NCBI GenBank assembly: GCA_000697355.1
Contig: JNEN01001249.1
Location: 186,001 to 250,000 of the forward strand
Origin: Syncephalastrum monosporum B8922
Taxonomy: Eukaryota; Mucoromycota; Mucoromycetes; Mucorales; Syncephalastraceae
Length of the DNA: 64,000 nt
Direction of reading: 5' to 3'
Part shown: in pieces, positions 26,301 through 36,833 of the stretch
How the letters are laid out: every line of letters starts with the position of its first letter
How positions within the stretch are numbered: the first letter of the stretch is position 1
Translations under genes and position numbers: made by a program
The notes under the pieces: model-generated
The model's input: only the letters and a program-made list of their open reading frames with translations
Database searches by the model: none
What the model was told of the DNA's origin: nothing

Positions 26301-28119
26301 GATAGGACGACCTGTCAAGAAGCCCACAAGCTCAGATTGGGAGATAAAGGTGTTGAAAATGACGGCAAAAAGCAATGACGCAGCACGTGAGTAAGCACCG
26401 TTGCCAGTCAAAGGCAGGTTGTAGAAACAGGAACCGACGAGGAAACCTTGGATCAGGATAGTACCGTAACGGCAGATTAGGCCTTCGTAGTCTTTGCTCA
26501 ATAACTGAAATTGACGAATCGTGAGGGCCTTGACCTGCTGGTAGAAGGACGCGGTGTAGGGTGCACTATTGGGAGCACGCTTTTGATGTTCCTCAGCGAC
26601 AGCAGCCTTGAAAGTATCCGCAGGGTTCTCGTTGATGACGTGTTGTTCATAAGCTTCGAGCTCAGCCATCATGGCCTTGTGCATAGAAGATTCAAGGTAA
26701 CGTTCCTGGAACTCCTGGGCGTGGCGGGGCACGACATCTTCGAAACCAGGCTGGACTTCACGCTCTAAAGGGTTGCAAATACCGGTCAAGAAGTCAGGGA
26801 CCGACTTGCGAGGAGGATAGTAGAATCCCAGATCGATAAAGTACTGCTTGGCTTGGTCTGTAGGGCCAAAGTAGACGCAGTAACCTTCATCTAGGAGAAG
26901 CACCTTGTCAAAAAGAGAAAAGATACTGTTCGATGCTTGATAGAGCGTAGCGACGGTTGTCTTATTGAAAATATCCGTCATGATACGCAGTGAACGCACA
27001 TAGTCGAGAGCTGAGGCAGCGTCTAGACCACGCGTCGAGCAATCCCACAAATTGATGGAGCTCATAGTTGTCATGACTTCGGCAATCGAGAGACGTTTGC
27101 GCTCTCCGCCGGAAAGACCGCGAATAAAAGCATTGCCGACCATGGTATTCATCTGCTTGGTGAGACCCAGCATATTGCCCAAGAGGTAGATAATTTTGTT
27201 GACAAAGTCAGCCTTGGACTCCTCGGGAAGACGTTTTCCGGGCGTCTTGTTGCGCAGCGCAAACTGAAGGGTCTGTCGTGTCGTCAACGTCGGGTAATGC
27301 AGATCCTCCTCCTCGTTATAGACGACTTGACCGCGGTAGTATTTCGCAAATGTGGCAGGGTCAATACCACCGTAGCTGACCTCGCCACCGATGCGCGTGT
27401 AAGGAGCGCGAATATTGGACAGCACTTTCAGCAGACTGGTGCAGCCAGCACCAGGACGGCCGAGAACGAGAAGCATTTCACCGTCCTTACAAAAGCCATT
27501 GAGGCCATGCAAGATCGTTTTGGTGCTGCTGGCCTTGGTGCCGATACCAAAGTATTTCCAAAATTGGATGGTGTTGAGGATACCAGACAGGAAGGTGGGG
27601 ATCGTAAATGCATCGGCGCCTTTGCCCTGTAAAATCAGAAACTTAACATAACACATTCTTTTGACTCAGATTCATTTGTTCGAGAACATACCTCAACCAC
27701 TAGATCCTTCCAAATCAGACCTAGGTGTTTCGGCTTTGCTCCCGCCGCCTGCGCCTCGTTGTTCATGCCGTGCAGAAACTCGTCCAGGTCAAACACATCT
27801 TCCTGCTTCGGGCCACCTTCCTCAAGTTTACTCTCATGCTTGGAAGCCTGCCGCGAAACGTGCGACAGCTCACGCTTCAAATCCATGTAGTCATTGATGG
27901 CAGCTACATGAATCAGTCGATCACTATGAGTAAAAGAACATAAGTTCTTCTGATGTTTTTATTACCATTCACATCAACGGCATTGGCATCAGGCTCGCCG
28001 TAAGTTTCACGTCGACCGCACTCTTCGCTAGTTTCTTTGGTGGGATCATATTCGAGTACTGTGTCGGCCGATGATGTGACCGAAGCGTTTCCAGTCCGGT
28101 CAATCGCTTGCTTTTCCAT
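23354..28119 (-). CDS. PDR-type full-size ABC transporter (ABCG)
   Basis: Plasma-membrane multidrug efflux pump of the fungal pleiotropic drug resistance family. Eight exons (28119-27966, 27903-27692, 27626-26210, 26154-26043, 25985-25854, 25802-24212, 24146-23753, 23703-23354) give 1,453 aa in the (NBD-TMD)x2 order. NBD1 has the degenerate fungal PDR Walker A GRPGAGCTS (Cys for Lys) with signature SGGERKRLSIAE and Walker B NLWDCSTRGLD; NBD2 has a canonical Walker A GSSGAGKTT, a modified signature VEERKRLTIA and LLFLDEPTSGLD. That asymmetry is normal for the family. Each TMD has six predicted helices; a Cys-rich extracellular loop precedes the last helix. Closest to Pdr5/Cdr1; substrate not predictable. 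Confidence 0.95.
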
Positions 28120-31100
28120 GAGGAAAGTGGGGGGAAGAGTGGGGTGGGGGTAGTGGAAGGCGATTTGGCAACAGGATCACAGGTTGCCAGGGTGTTGTTC
28201 TTTTTTATATTCGTTTGGCAGCTCAACGCTGACAAATTGCGGACAGTATCATAGCCTTCTGTATCTTTGAAACTCCTTTTTTTTTTTTTTTGCTGAACAA
28301 AGATTTCCCGAAGCTCTTTGTTGAATCCAATGGGAAGCCACAAGCTGGAAAGGCAGGCTCACACAGCCCCAGAATTAAGTATAGCATGCAATCGCGGGAA
28401 AGCTTAATTGTGCACGAGGATAAACATAACGAGTGGACTCTGATCAAGTCGATCTGGTCAGGGATGTTGGAATATGTTTCGAAAAATTTTTCTGCTGCTG
28501 ATTTCATTCCTGATTTGCTTAAAGAAGTAAAAAGCATTGCGCGTTTCTTTAAGCGACGCATGCCTTTTTTGGAATTAGGGTTGCGCTTTAGGCAAAGACC
28601 AGCACGGACCGAACGGATTAAAACCCGGGATTCGGGTCCAACCCCAATTGCAGCTCTTTTCGGTTGTACCATCTTCGGCTACGACCGGCGCAGCACATAC
28701 CTGGATGCTTTGCACTTGTAGTGACGTATTCTTTATATAGATAATGAAGGAGCATGTATAATACCCTATTGATCCGTTACTACATGAATGCCACAGATTG
28801 ACCAGGTCTATCGTGATTGACTCCTTAAATATATTATATTATCATTATATTTTATCACTAGGCTGCGAATCATGTCCAAAGGGGTATGATAAACAACTGT
28901 TTGGATCATATGATATATTATCGCGATTGTACGACAAGGTTCATCACTTTTGACATGTCCAACGTGCCAACGTTTAACGTGGTACAACGGAAATAATGCA
29001 TACGTAAATTCCGCCCCGAGGTATATTAATAATCCTTCAATGGATCTTTCCAGAGCGGTCTATTGCGGATCTATTGCGGATAGACGCAACGCCCAAACTT
29101 TCTTACTGAAATCAATACAGCAAAAGACCGCTGTTCTCGACCCAATCCCCATGCTATTCACTGCTTCAGCACATGATCAAAGATCAGCAAACACAGATGC
29201 AATAACAAAAACACCTGTTTAGTACAAGGTCATTTTACTCACACAGAATAGATACCCCGAATAAGGCGTCAGATAGACTTAGACTTTACGGTTTCGCCGG
29301 GTATGGCATTCGTATATCATCTCCATGAACGATAAGTTCAAGGGCGCACTTTTTACAGTTCCGGCCCAAATTTTATTTACTACGCCACTTCGGCGGTCAC
29401 TTCACTAACAGTATCAAGACGTTGTGTCGAGTCAAATACATATGAGTGGATGATGCGTTCCAATAGATCTTATCACATCAAGTTTGCGGCAATGCAATTT
29501 CGAGGAGACCAACAAGACAACCTATACAGAGTGGTTATACTCGAATTTAATGAATACACTTTGCAAAGGAGCATTAGACATTCAATATAGATTTGCTTCT
29601 TATGTTCTTTTCTGCAGCAGCATAGTTCAAGGAGTCCTCAACAGTCCTCAACAGTCCCGAAGGGCTGGGTTTTGTCCTAAGAACAGACAATTGGTGATTA
29701 TGTGAATATATCTTTTGTCTTCGGAACATGTGTGGCCAGATGAGGCTTGAAAGATACCAAGACCAAAGTGTACATAAATCGGGAGCTTAATAATGTGCAG
29801 TATAGATCCATCCCACAAACAATAACAATGGCTTGCAATAAGCAGGTACGCAATGGCTCGATCTGTTCCGTGGGCTGTAGTTCTGTCACCTAAATCATCA
29901 GTGAGCGCAAAGAGAATAAAGCACCACTTGCTACCACTTATGATGGCAGTGTAACTGGATATACGGCAAAGCTCGTTATTCATGAACATGAGTTCAGCCT
30001 ATATCTGGTAAAGCTTACACCAACCAGTCGCCAGGCACACAAAACCAAATGCTGCTTACACTTATACAAGATGACGACAGGATCCCAGGGATGAGCAGTT
30101 CATCCTCATATGTTGATATGAGCGCTGTGTTTCGTATAACCTGCTATTCTATATAATTAATTGAGAAGTATATACCGCTACTGAACCTCTTAAGCTGGAG
30201 GCACATACTCGATGGTTGAGCTTTATAAACAACAAATAGCTTATGAGGGACAATTGGATACATGTCCCAGATTGATGACCGGTTTATCTGATGGTGTGCT
30301 CGCCCTCAAAAAAGCAAGGCTCTCCCATGCTAAGAAAAATATATGTAGCTAGTCGAGACTCCTATCACAAGATTTAGCTGGCACTGGCTCATCGACCGAT
30401 ACTCGGTTCGTAACTTGAGTTATAATTGGGTACCTATCTAATAATGGTCTAATTTTTACTGAACAATCACTATGGACAAGAATTCTTACATGTGTTTCTT
30501 TTACTAAAGCTACATCCTTGTGCGTTCAATGGGGTAAATGTAAAGAGAAGTGACAGTGATATAAGAAAGCTTCATGGAGCGAAGGGCAGTAAAAAAGGGA
30601 CCGATTGATAGAGACAGTAGGTCTATTATATTCCCGCTGCCTTGTTGAGAGGCGTTGAACACTAGAGGAAACCGGAAAGCGAGCGAAAATGACAGTAGAA
30701 TTGGTGTTTTCGGATTTTCATTGAACCGCGGTACCTGATGGCGGTAGTCTGATGACAATAAGCTTTGAACTTGTTCCTTTGAGAGTCATACACAAACACA
30801 TTCATAGAAGTAAGCACTATTTATTTTTATTTGTAGAGCAATCCACACGAATGGACACTCTCATTATCAATTGCGCCATAGACTATGATAAAAAGAAGTC
30901 GGCGTATTAAACTCATATTGCAGGCGGTAATGAGGTGTGCGCCGGTCAATCATACAGGTTAGGCGAGCGGTGTTTATGGTGATTTCCGGTTGTCGTGGCA
31001 AACACTATCCACTCTGCTGTGCTGCGCCATTTTATTTGCATGATTTTCGTGTAACACACGTCATCGAAAGGCTTACATGAAATCTAAACAACTTTCATAA

Positions 31101-31395
31101 GCACTATCATCGTGTCCATACTCATACTTGAATAATCCCTTTGAATAGTCCAATTTCGAGCATGGATGATGTCTTCGAAGCGGGCGGTACTTTTTGTTCC
31201 AGATCGGTGGGCAAGGCAGCCCTTCAGCGATCAACAAAGAAAAAAAACAAAAAGGACACCTCGCATGTCCATGGATCGTGTTGCTGCCCTGCTTTGTTGC
31301 TTCCCATTCTGCTACTATTACCGAACAATGGGTTCGTAGTTGCACAGGATGTCAAACAAAACACTTGCAATAATGGATCTTCGAAATAGAGTCCA
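28120..31395. other. Gene-poor AT-rich region, left part
   Basis: The first few hundred bases are the ABC transporter promoter. Beyond that, all frames are stop-rich; the longest open frame (28290-28721, plus) lacks any recognisable motif. Around 29650-30170 on the minus strand there are hydrophobic open segments that look like broken membrane-protein pieces but cannot be joined. Two short direct duplications occur near 29060 and at 29634-29657. No transposon termini or tRNA were seen. Confidence 0.5.
29634..29657. repeat. Direct duplication of GTCCTCAACA
   Basis: Two adjacent copies of the 10-mer GTCCTCAACA followed by a partial third (GTCC). Possible slippage product or small insertion footprint. 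Confidence 0.85.
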
Positions 31396-32532
31396 TCATA
31401 CCTCAGCCGAGCAAGCTAAGCTATCATCCTTCTCGGAAACAATTCTACCGCCACGAATGGAAAGAGCGTAATTTTTCAACATATCGTTATAGCGATGCGA
31501 CAGAGAATTGGAGAATGTCATAGTGGGATTTGTTGGAGTGACAACAACGAATCGCAAGTTGTGCATAGTGGGCCGATGCTTGACACTCTGTGTCGCCCGA
31601 GATTCACCGTCTGCTTTTTCTTCCCCTTTACGATGAAACGCGGAATATCTGCCTGTAATCCCCAGAGTAAGCGACACCTGTCTATGTGCTTATTCACTGG
31701 AGTATCGATGGAAAATTGGATGGGCAAACGCTGCGGATAGAAGGAAGCCCAATTTTGGCAGTTGTGATCTAGCCAATCAGATTGCCTGTTCCCGCACAGG
31801 CTCGGAGCGCGGAACGCGCTTTTTTTTCTTCTTCCCTGATCAAAAGGTCGCTGGAAAGACGGTGTCCTGTTCATTTGAAAGATGGCATATGAAGTAGTAT
31901 GTTTACTTTGTAATAGGAATGTAGAGCTGAATGAGGTACGGGTAGATCGTCTGTGCACAACCGTGCGCACTAGAACACCACGTGTTGGTGGCGGTGGCAA
32001 TGTGATAAGGAACAGAAACGCTGAGGTTGTCAAAAAGAAAGACACACATGTCTTTGTGTCTCCCTTATGGGCAGAATACAATAGAAGGAAGAAATATTTG
32101 TATTTGAAATCACATAGTTACAACATCTGGACACTAGTCTAGCTAAGCTAACCTTGATGCGCCAATTTACGAGATAATGCGTGGATGTAGGAAGAGAGAG
32201 AAGAATGGAGGTGAGGAGAGGTAAAAGAAAAGAAATGAAAAGCACTTACCCTAAGTTAAAGCCTGCTTGGGCTAGGACGTCGCGTCCTGTAAACCCTTCA
32301 TGCCACGCCTTTATTGCTTTAACCTTGATGCGATATACAGTGCGGAGGCCTACGGAAGGATTAAAAAGCATGGCAGGAACTCTCATCCAAAGGCGCTCCT
32401 CGTCCCACCTTTATTGCATCAAAGTACAATGTTCCAATGCTATAAAGACTCCTTGGCCTCCTGCTGCTGAAAGAAGATTGGCACACCATCAGAAGAAAGT
32501 CAATGTTTGGAGTTTACCTCGTCATCCATCAT
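31396..32532 (-). other. Cryptic or decaying minus-strand gene, unidentified
   Basis: Protein-like pieces occur in order on the minus strand. A piece ending at 32428 (GQGVFIALEH) splices in phase through a 78-nt GT-AG intron to 32349-32250 (LRTVYRIKVKAIKAW, then TGRDVLAQAGFNLG), which ends at a good GTAAGT donor. Further down, 31677-31396 contains HNLRFVVVTPTNPTM, then RYNDMLKNYALSIRGGR and a GTATGA donor. A possible start (MMDDE, ATG at 32532) does not join in phase to the next piece, and no single open structure could be built over the whole region. I do not recognise the family. Either a small multi-exon gene with errors in my joins or a pseudogene. Confidence 0.35.
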
Positions 32533-33298
32533 CTTAGGCTACTTGTCGTCCTTCTGTTTCCTTGGTCCTTGGTCCTTGGTCCTTCGTCCTTGAAAGATAA
32601 GAGCTATCTGTAATGAAGAAGTAAAAGGCAGGGTGAGGGTCAGGTTGGGAAAGGAGACAGAAAGGGAGCGCGCGGGAAAGGGAGTGGGAAGAGTTGGGAA
32701 ATGAGTCGTGGATCGTCCCTGTATTTTTATCCCGTTGTTGAGCAGCGCTTTCACACAATGGAACGCGCACAAAAAAAAAAAAAGACAGATACGTGTGAGG
32801 ATTGCGAGGGTGTGAGTTTCCTGGAGTGTGGTTTAATGGTTCTGTATCCTTGCGTGCAACAAAAAGGAAAGAAATTTTGCAGTCGCGTTTTACTTTACTG
32901 GTGACATGCAATGTAATGACAATTGTAATGATATCTCTGGAAACAGCAAGTGTCTTGTATTTTATGCCCAGAGTATAATAGATGGTCTAGTGCGATGACA
33001 GTCTGATGACTTTATTATTCATCGAGCTTCGAGAGATGTCAGTTCTGTACTGCTAGTTTGACCTGTCCTCACGGACGTTTGAAGTAGCCGACCGAAAGAA
33101 TACAACAACAAAGGATATGCAGGTGTTGGTGAAATAGACACATTGAATCCGCATCCAGGTACCGGGCACAATTATACATCACAGAAATTGGTTATAATGG
33201 TCGCATAACGAGCTCAATGGATTGAGAAGATAGAAAATAATAGAAAATATACATATTCACAGGGTTTATTCATGATTACTAGACGAGATGAATGAGGT
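32533..33298. other. Gene-poor AT-rich region, right part
   Basis: Contains a heptamer repeat (listed separately), a purine-rich block and 3' flanking sequence of the cystathionine lyase gene. No coding signal supported. Confidence 0.5.
32560..32592. repeat. CCTTGGT heptamer tandem repeat
   Basis: Three perfect CCTTGGT units (32560-32580), a fourth with one change (CCTTCGT) and a partial fifth. It lies about 30 nt 5' of the possible start of the cryptic minus-strand gene. Confidence 0.9.
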
Positions 33299-34591
33299 TT
33301 ATGCATTGTTGGGGAGAGCGCCTGCGCTAGAGAGAGCCATCTGGAGATCCTCCAAGAGATCATCACCATCCTCGATGCCGACGCAGAGGCGAATCAAGTC
33401 CTCGGGGAATTGGCGCTCAGCACGCACGTGTGCGGGGATGGAAGCGTGGGACATGCGGCACGGCATGCTGATGAGGGAGTTGACACAGCCAAAGGAGACG
33501 CTGATGCTCCACAGCTTCGCCGAATCGACAATGCGCTCTGATAAACCAATGTCACCCGTTTCGAAGCTGAGCACAGCACCCGGTCCGCTCGAGATCTTTT
33601 TATGCAGCTCGTACTGAGGGTGCTTCGGTGAGCCGGGGAAGTGCACCTTGAAGCCGCATGCCTCGAGGTACTCGGCAATGCGGATCGCGTTGGCCTGCTG
33701 CTTGTCCATGCGCACCGCCAAGGTCTTGACACCACGGAGCAAGAGCCACGAGTCGAACGGGCCGAGGCCGCAGCCGGTCGCATTAATGACGTAGTAGACC
33801 TGCTCTGCAATCTCGTCGGAGCGGCAGCCAATGACACCGGCCATGAGGTCGTGGTGGCCGGACAGGTACTTTGTGGCAGAGTGGTACGAGATATCGGCAC
33901 CGAGCTCGAGCGGTCGCTGCAGATACGGGCTCATCATGGTGTTGTCGACCACGACGAGCGCATGGGGGCATTTTTCTTTGACATAGCGGGCAATGGTGGG
34001 GATATCGGCGATCTTGATGAGCGGGTTGGTCGGGGTCTCGAGCAGGACGAGCTTGGTCTTGTCCGAGAGGACGGGCAGGACCGACTCGGCCACGGTGGTG
34101 TCCACGTGATGCGTCTTGATGTTTTGTGTCTTGGCCAGGAAAGACAGCAGACGGTTGGTGCCGCCGTACAGGTCATCGCCTGCAATGATCTCCTCCCCCG
34201 ATCGTACCAGTCGTGCAATCACGTCCAGAGCACTCATACCGCTCGTCACTGCATATGCCCGCTTGGCGTTCATGATCTTTGCCAGATGGTTCTCTATCAT
34301 CAGCAGGGTAAGTATACAGCACTACCCTAGCCTACCATCCCCAGAACATATTACATATTCTGGTTTAGCGCGCTTACCAAGATGTGTCCGGGTCGGGTTG
34401 CCACTGCGCGAGTAGTCATACTCACCACCACCCCCTGCCGAGGTCTGCTTGAAAGTGGCCGACTGGTAGATGGGCACGGACGCGGCGTGGTGAGGATCGT
34501 CTGGGTTGTCGACTGTGACAACTTCCGTCGCAAAACGGTAACGCTTTCCACCGAGTGAAGAGGCAGGTGAGGCAGGCAAAACTTGGGCCAT
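33299..34591 (-). CDS. Cystathionine beta-lyase (PLP-dependent, Cys/Met metabolism)
   Basis: Pyridoxal-phosphate enzyme of the Cys/Met-metabolism family, predicted to cleave cystathionine to homocysteine, pyruvate and ammonia in methionine synthesis. Two exons (34591-34378, 34293-33299) give 402 aa, the normal length. Visible motifs: substrate/cofactor region YDYSRSGNPTR, the TSGMSALDVI loop, VVVDNTMMSPYLQRP with the PLP-pyridine-binding Asp, and the Schiff-base lysine in SATKYLSGHHD (about residue 213). The C-terminus has the typical GVKTLAVRM and VSFGCVNSLIS. The intron joins RTHL to ENHL, rebuilding the family R-T-x-L-E motif. A gamma-lyase or gamma-synthase is less likely but not excluded without a phylogeny. 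Symbol STR3 or metG would fit but is not assigned. Confidence 0.9.
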
Positions 34592-36236
34592 TGTGTGTTA
34601 TTTGTGTGTATTGAAAGAAAGGGCGTCTAAGAAAAAGAGAAAATATAGATTAAAGTAGATTGAGAAATGCTTTAACGAGATGCGGATTATCAAATCCCGA
34701 AGGGTTGTGACCAATAATCGGCTTCTCACATTGTGTCATCTGCCACAGAATTCAAACACTCTGACTCACACTCCCATACAAACCGCCTACCCCAGAATAC
34801 TTGCTTTTCCAAGGTTGCTATGGCTCACTGCTTATAACGAGCCCTGTTGGACAGGCACACAGAAGCTAGGCTGAGACAGGGTCCGTGCGAAACCCGTCAT
34901 ACGCCATAACTCGTCATCTCCTTCATCCTGACCCTATGTGTCGGTCGTGAATCGTGACAGTTGGTCGCAAAGCGTTCCTGGCTTGTCACACCTCTCCTCC
35001 CCAGTCACCTATTTTAGGTTTTCATCCATGCCAAAAGGTAGCATAGGTGAAGGTGGGTCAAAGCCAAAGCATTTGCGTATTCGAAGGCGGCGGGCTTGGA
35101 ATCCTACCCCGCGTTCTGGAATCATTTCCGCGCACGTACACACGCAGTATCACACGCTTCGCCCGTCGTAACCTGGGCGAATTTGGTCCCAACTAGCGAT
35201 ACCATATAAATTTTTATGGCTCTTCTTTCTGCTGTCGCCCATGTTTCGAGATAAACAAATGTACACCAGGGTCAAAACTCAATGTGTATGTTTCAGAAAC
35301 GCCGGCTCCCCACGCCCGCGTTCGAATTGAAACTTGTATGACAAATAATGCCGCTCTTTCTGTTTTCCACAAGCTAGTGGTACTCCATCGCGTGCAGCTT
35401 GGATAAAAGCTAAAGCACAGTGTAAAGGCCACTACAACCCGATCAAATACCCTTTCAGAGTTATTCGGATTGTTCCTATTGTTGCTTCGCAAAGGCTCAT
35501 TTTACATCAAGTCGAGTTTTTAACAGGATTCAAATGCTTACCTGAATAGTATGCAGGCATACGTACATAGAGTCAGTCAAGCGTGCTATGCTGTATTACG
35601 GGGATCGAGCAATTGATTGAACCATTATTTCTTTATTTGACATTGTGAGACGAATCAATACATGTTCTTCTCCTTGAGAGCATTCATTCTTTTCACAAAT
35701 GGCGGTCAAGAGCAGCGTTATGATGATCCTATGTATACGGACGACTGTAAGTGCTGCGCTGAAATGCCTCTATGATATGCACAGGCGGACCCAGAATCAC
35801 ACACACCATTCCAGTGTTTGAGCCAATGGCAGCGAAATCCATCATGCCATTGACGCATTTTAGCCAATAGCGACGCTTTGTAGCTCCAGTCCTCAAATGC
35901 ACAGCAACGTAATGACGTCCAGAATAAGAGACGTTATTCTATATTCGAGAGAACGGAAATGACACGTATAGTCGTTATATCTAGGAGCAATATGGGATAC
36001 GAATCACACAAATGCGCACAGGTACATCGTGCAATAGCGACAACTGTAGAAGGGTGTTTGTCATTCGTATCAACCCGTTCTTGGGCGATACAATTGTAAA
36101 CACATTAGAAGGCATCTCAGCGGTGAATACCTATAATGAGGCGTAGGACGATCTTACGATACAAAGAAATGCTCATATCTATAAAAAAGGCTGCCATTTC
36201 TATCTACAGCAGGCATCATCCTCATTTCCGACTTTT
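34592..36236. other. Divergent intergenic region
   Basis: Between the start of cystathionine lyase (-) and the start of the cysteine-rich protein gene (+). No open frame with protein-like composition was found. It must hold both promoters; only the TATA element of the right-hand gene is evident. Confidence 0.5.
36180..36188 (+). promoter_or_regulatory. TATA box of the cysteine-rich protein gene
   Basis: TATAAAAAA lies 57 nt 5' of the ATG at 36237, followed by a pyrimidine-rich leader. A sharp TATA box with a short leader is typical of strongly and conditionally expressed fungal genes. Confidence 0.55.
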
Positions 36237-36630
36237 ATGGCTCCCATCCTTTCTCTACTCGTGAGCGCTTATGCTATCTACCTGACAAGCTCTCTCTTCC
36301 TGTCAGCCTTCGCCGAGGTGTATGGCAACTTTGACGACCTCCCGGACCCTGCTTTGATTGCGAAGATGAGGGAGAAACCCATATATCGTAGGGTGAACAT
36401 ACCAGCATCGAATCCAGCGCTCATTCACATGGATTATCTCTCTAGATAACTGCCTTTTTGTCACCAACTGGTCCGGTAGCGGTATCGAAGGGTGTGTATC
36501 GTGCCCTAAAGGCGGCTTTCACTTCACTCCGTATGACTATTGCGACGCAAGCATGTGCTGCAGGGGCTTCTGCTGCCTGGAGCCAGAGAAATGGGATTAC
36601 ATGATCAAGCAGGCTGACGGGGGTCATTAA
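36237..36630 (+). CDS. Small secreted cysteine-rich protein (8 Cys), unknown function
   Basis: Exons 36237-36387 and 36446-36630, joined across a 58-nt GTAGGG...CTCTAG intron, give 111 aa. Residues 1-26 form a hydrophobic signal peptide with a likely cleavage after AFA. The mature part has a short acidic linker (FDDLPDPALIAKM) and a C-terminal domain in which all eight cysteines sit within about 42 residues, spaced C-x13-C-x2-C-x12-C-x4-CC-x3-CC, ending in an acidic/aromatic tail. That pattern suggests four disulfides and a compact extracellular fold. Without splicing, the first frame stops at 36449, so a gene finder using single frames would miss the cysteine domain. I do not recognise the family; effector, wall-associated or defence peptide are all possible. 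Convergent with VPS53. Confidence 0.68.
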
Positions 36631-36833
36631 AGATAGTTATTACCACTTTTACTTTGTATCATCTATCTGTGATACCAATCAGTACTACGGAGGCATGGTT
36701 ATTAGCGCCGTCCATTACATATTACGACCCAAAATCTACGTGTCATAAAAAGCCGCTTTCCTCAATGATTTTCCTTTCCATGCTGGATACGCTACTGTTC
36801 TTTTCGTATTTTTTTATCATGCTTTTGTATTTA

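Noticed and set aside
28290..28721. 143-codon plus-strand frame upstream of the ABC transporter
   Set aside because: No recognisable domain, and a comparable frame is open on the other strand; probably chance within the promoter region.
36442..36627. 61-codon antisense frame over the cysteine-rich gene
   Set aside because: Opposite strand of the second exon; hydrophobic-neutral with no motif, while the sense frame has eight ordered cysteines.
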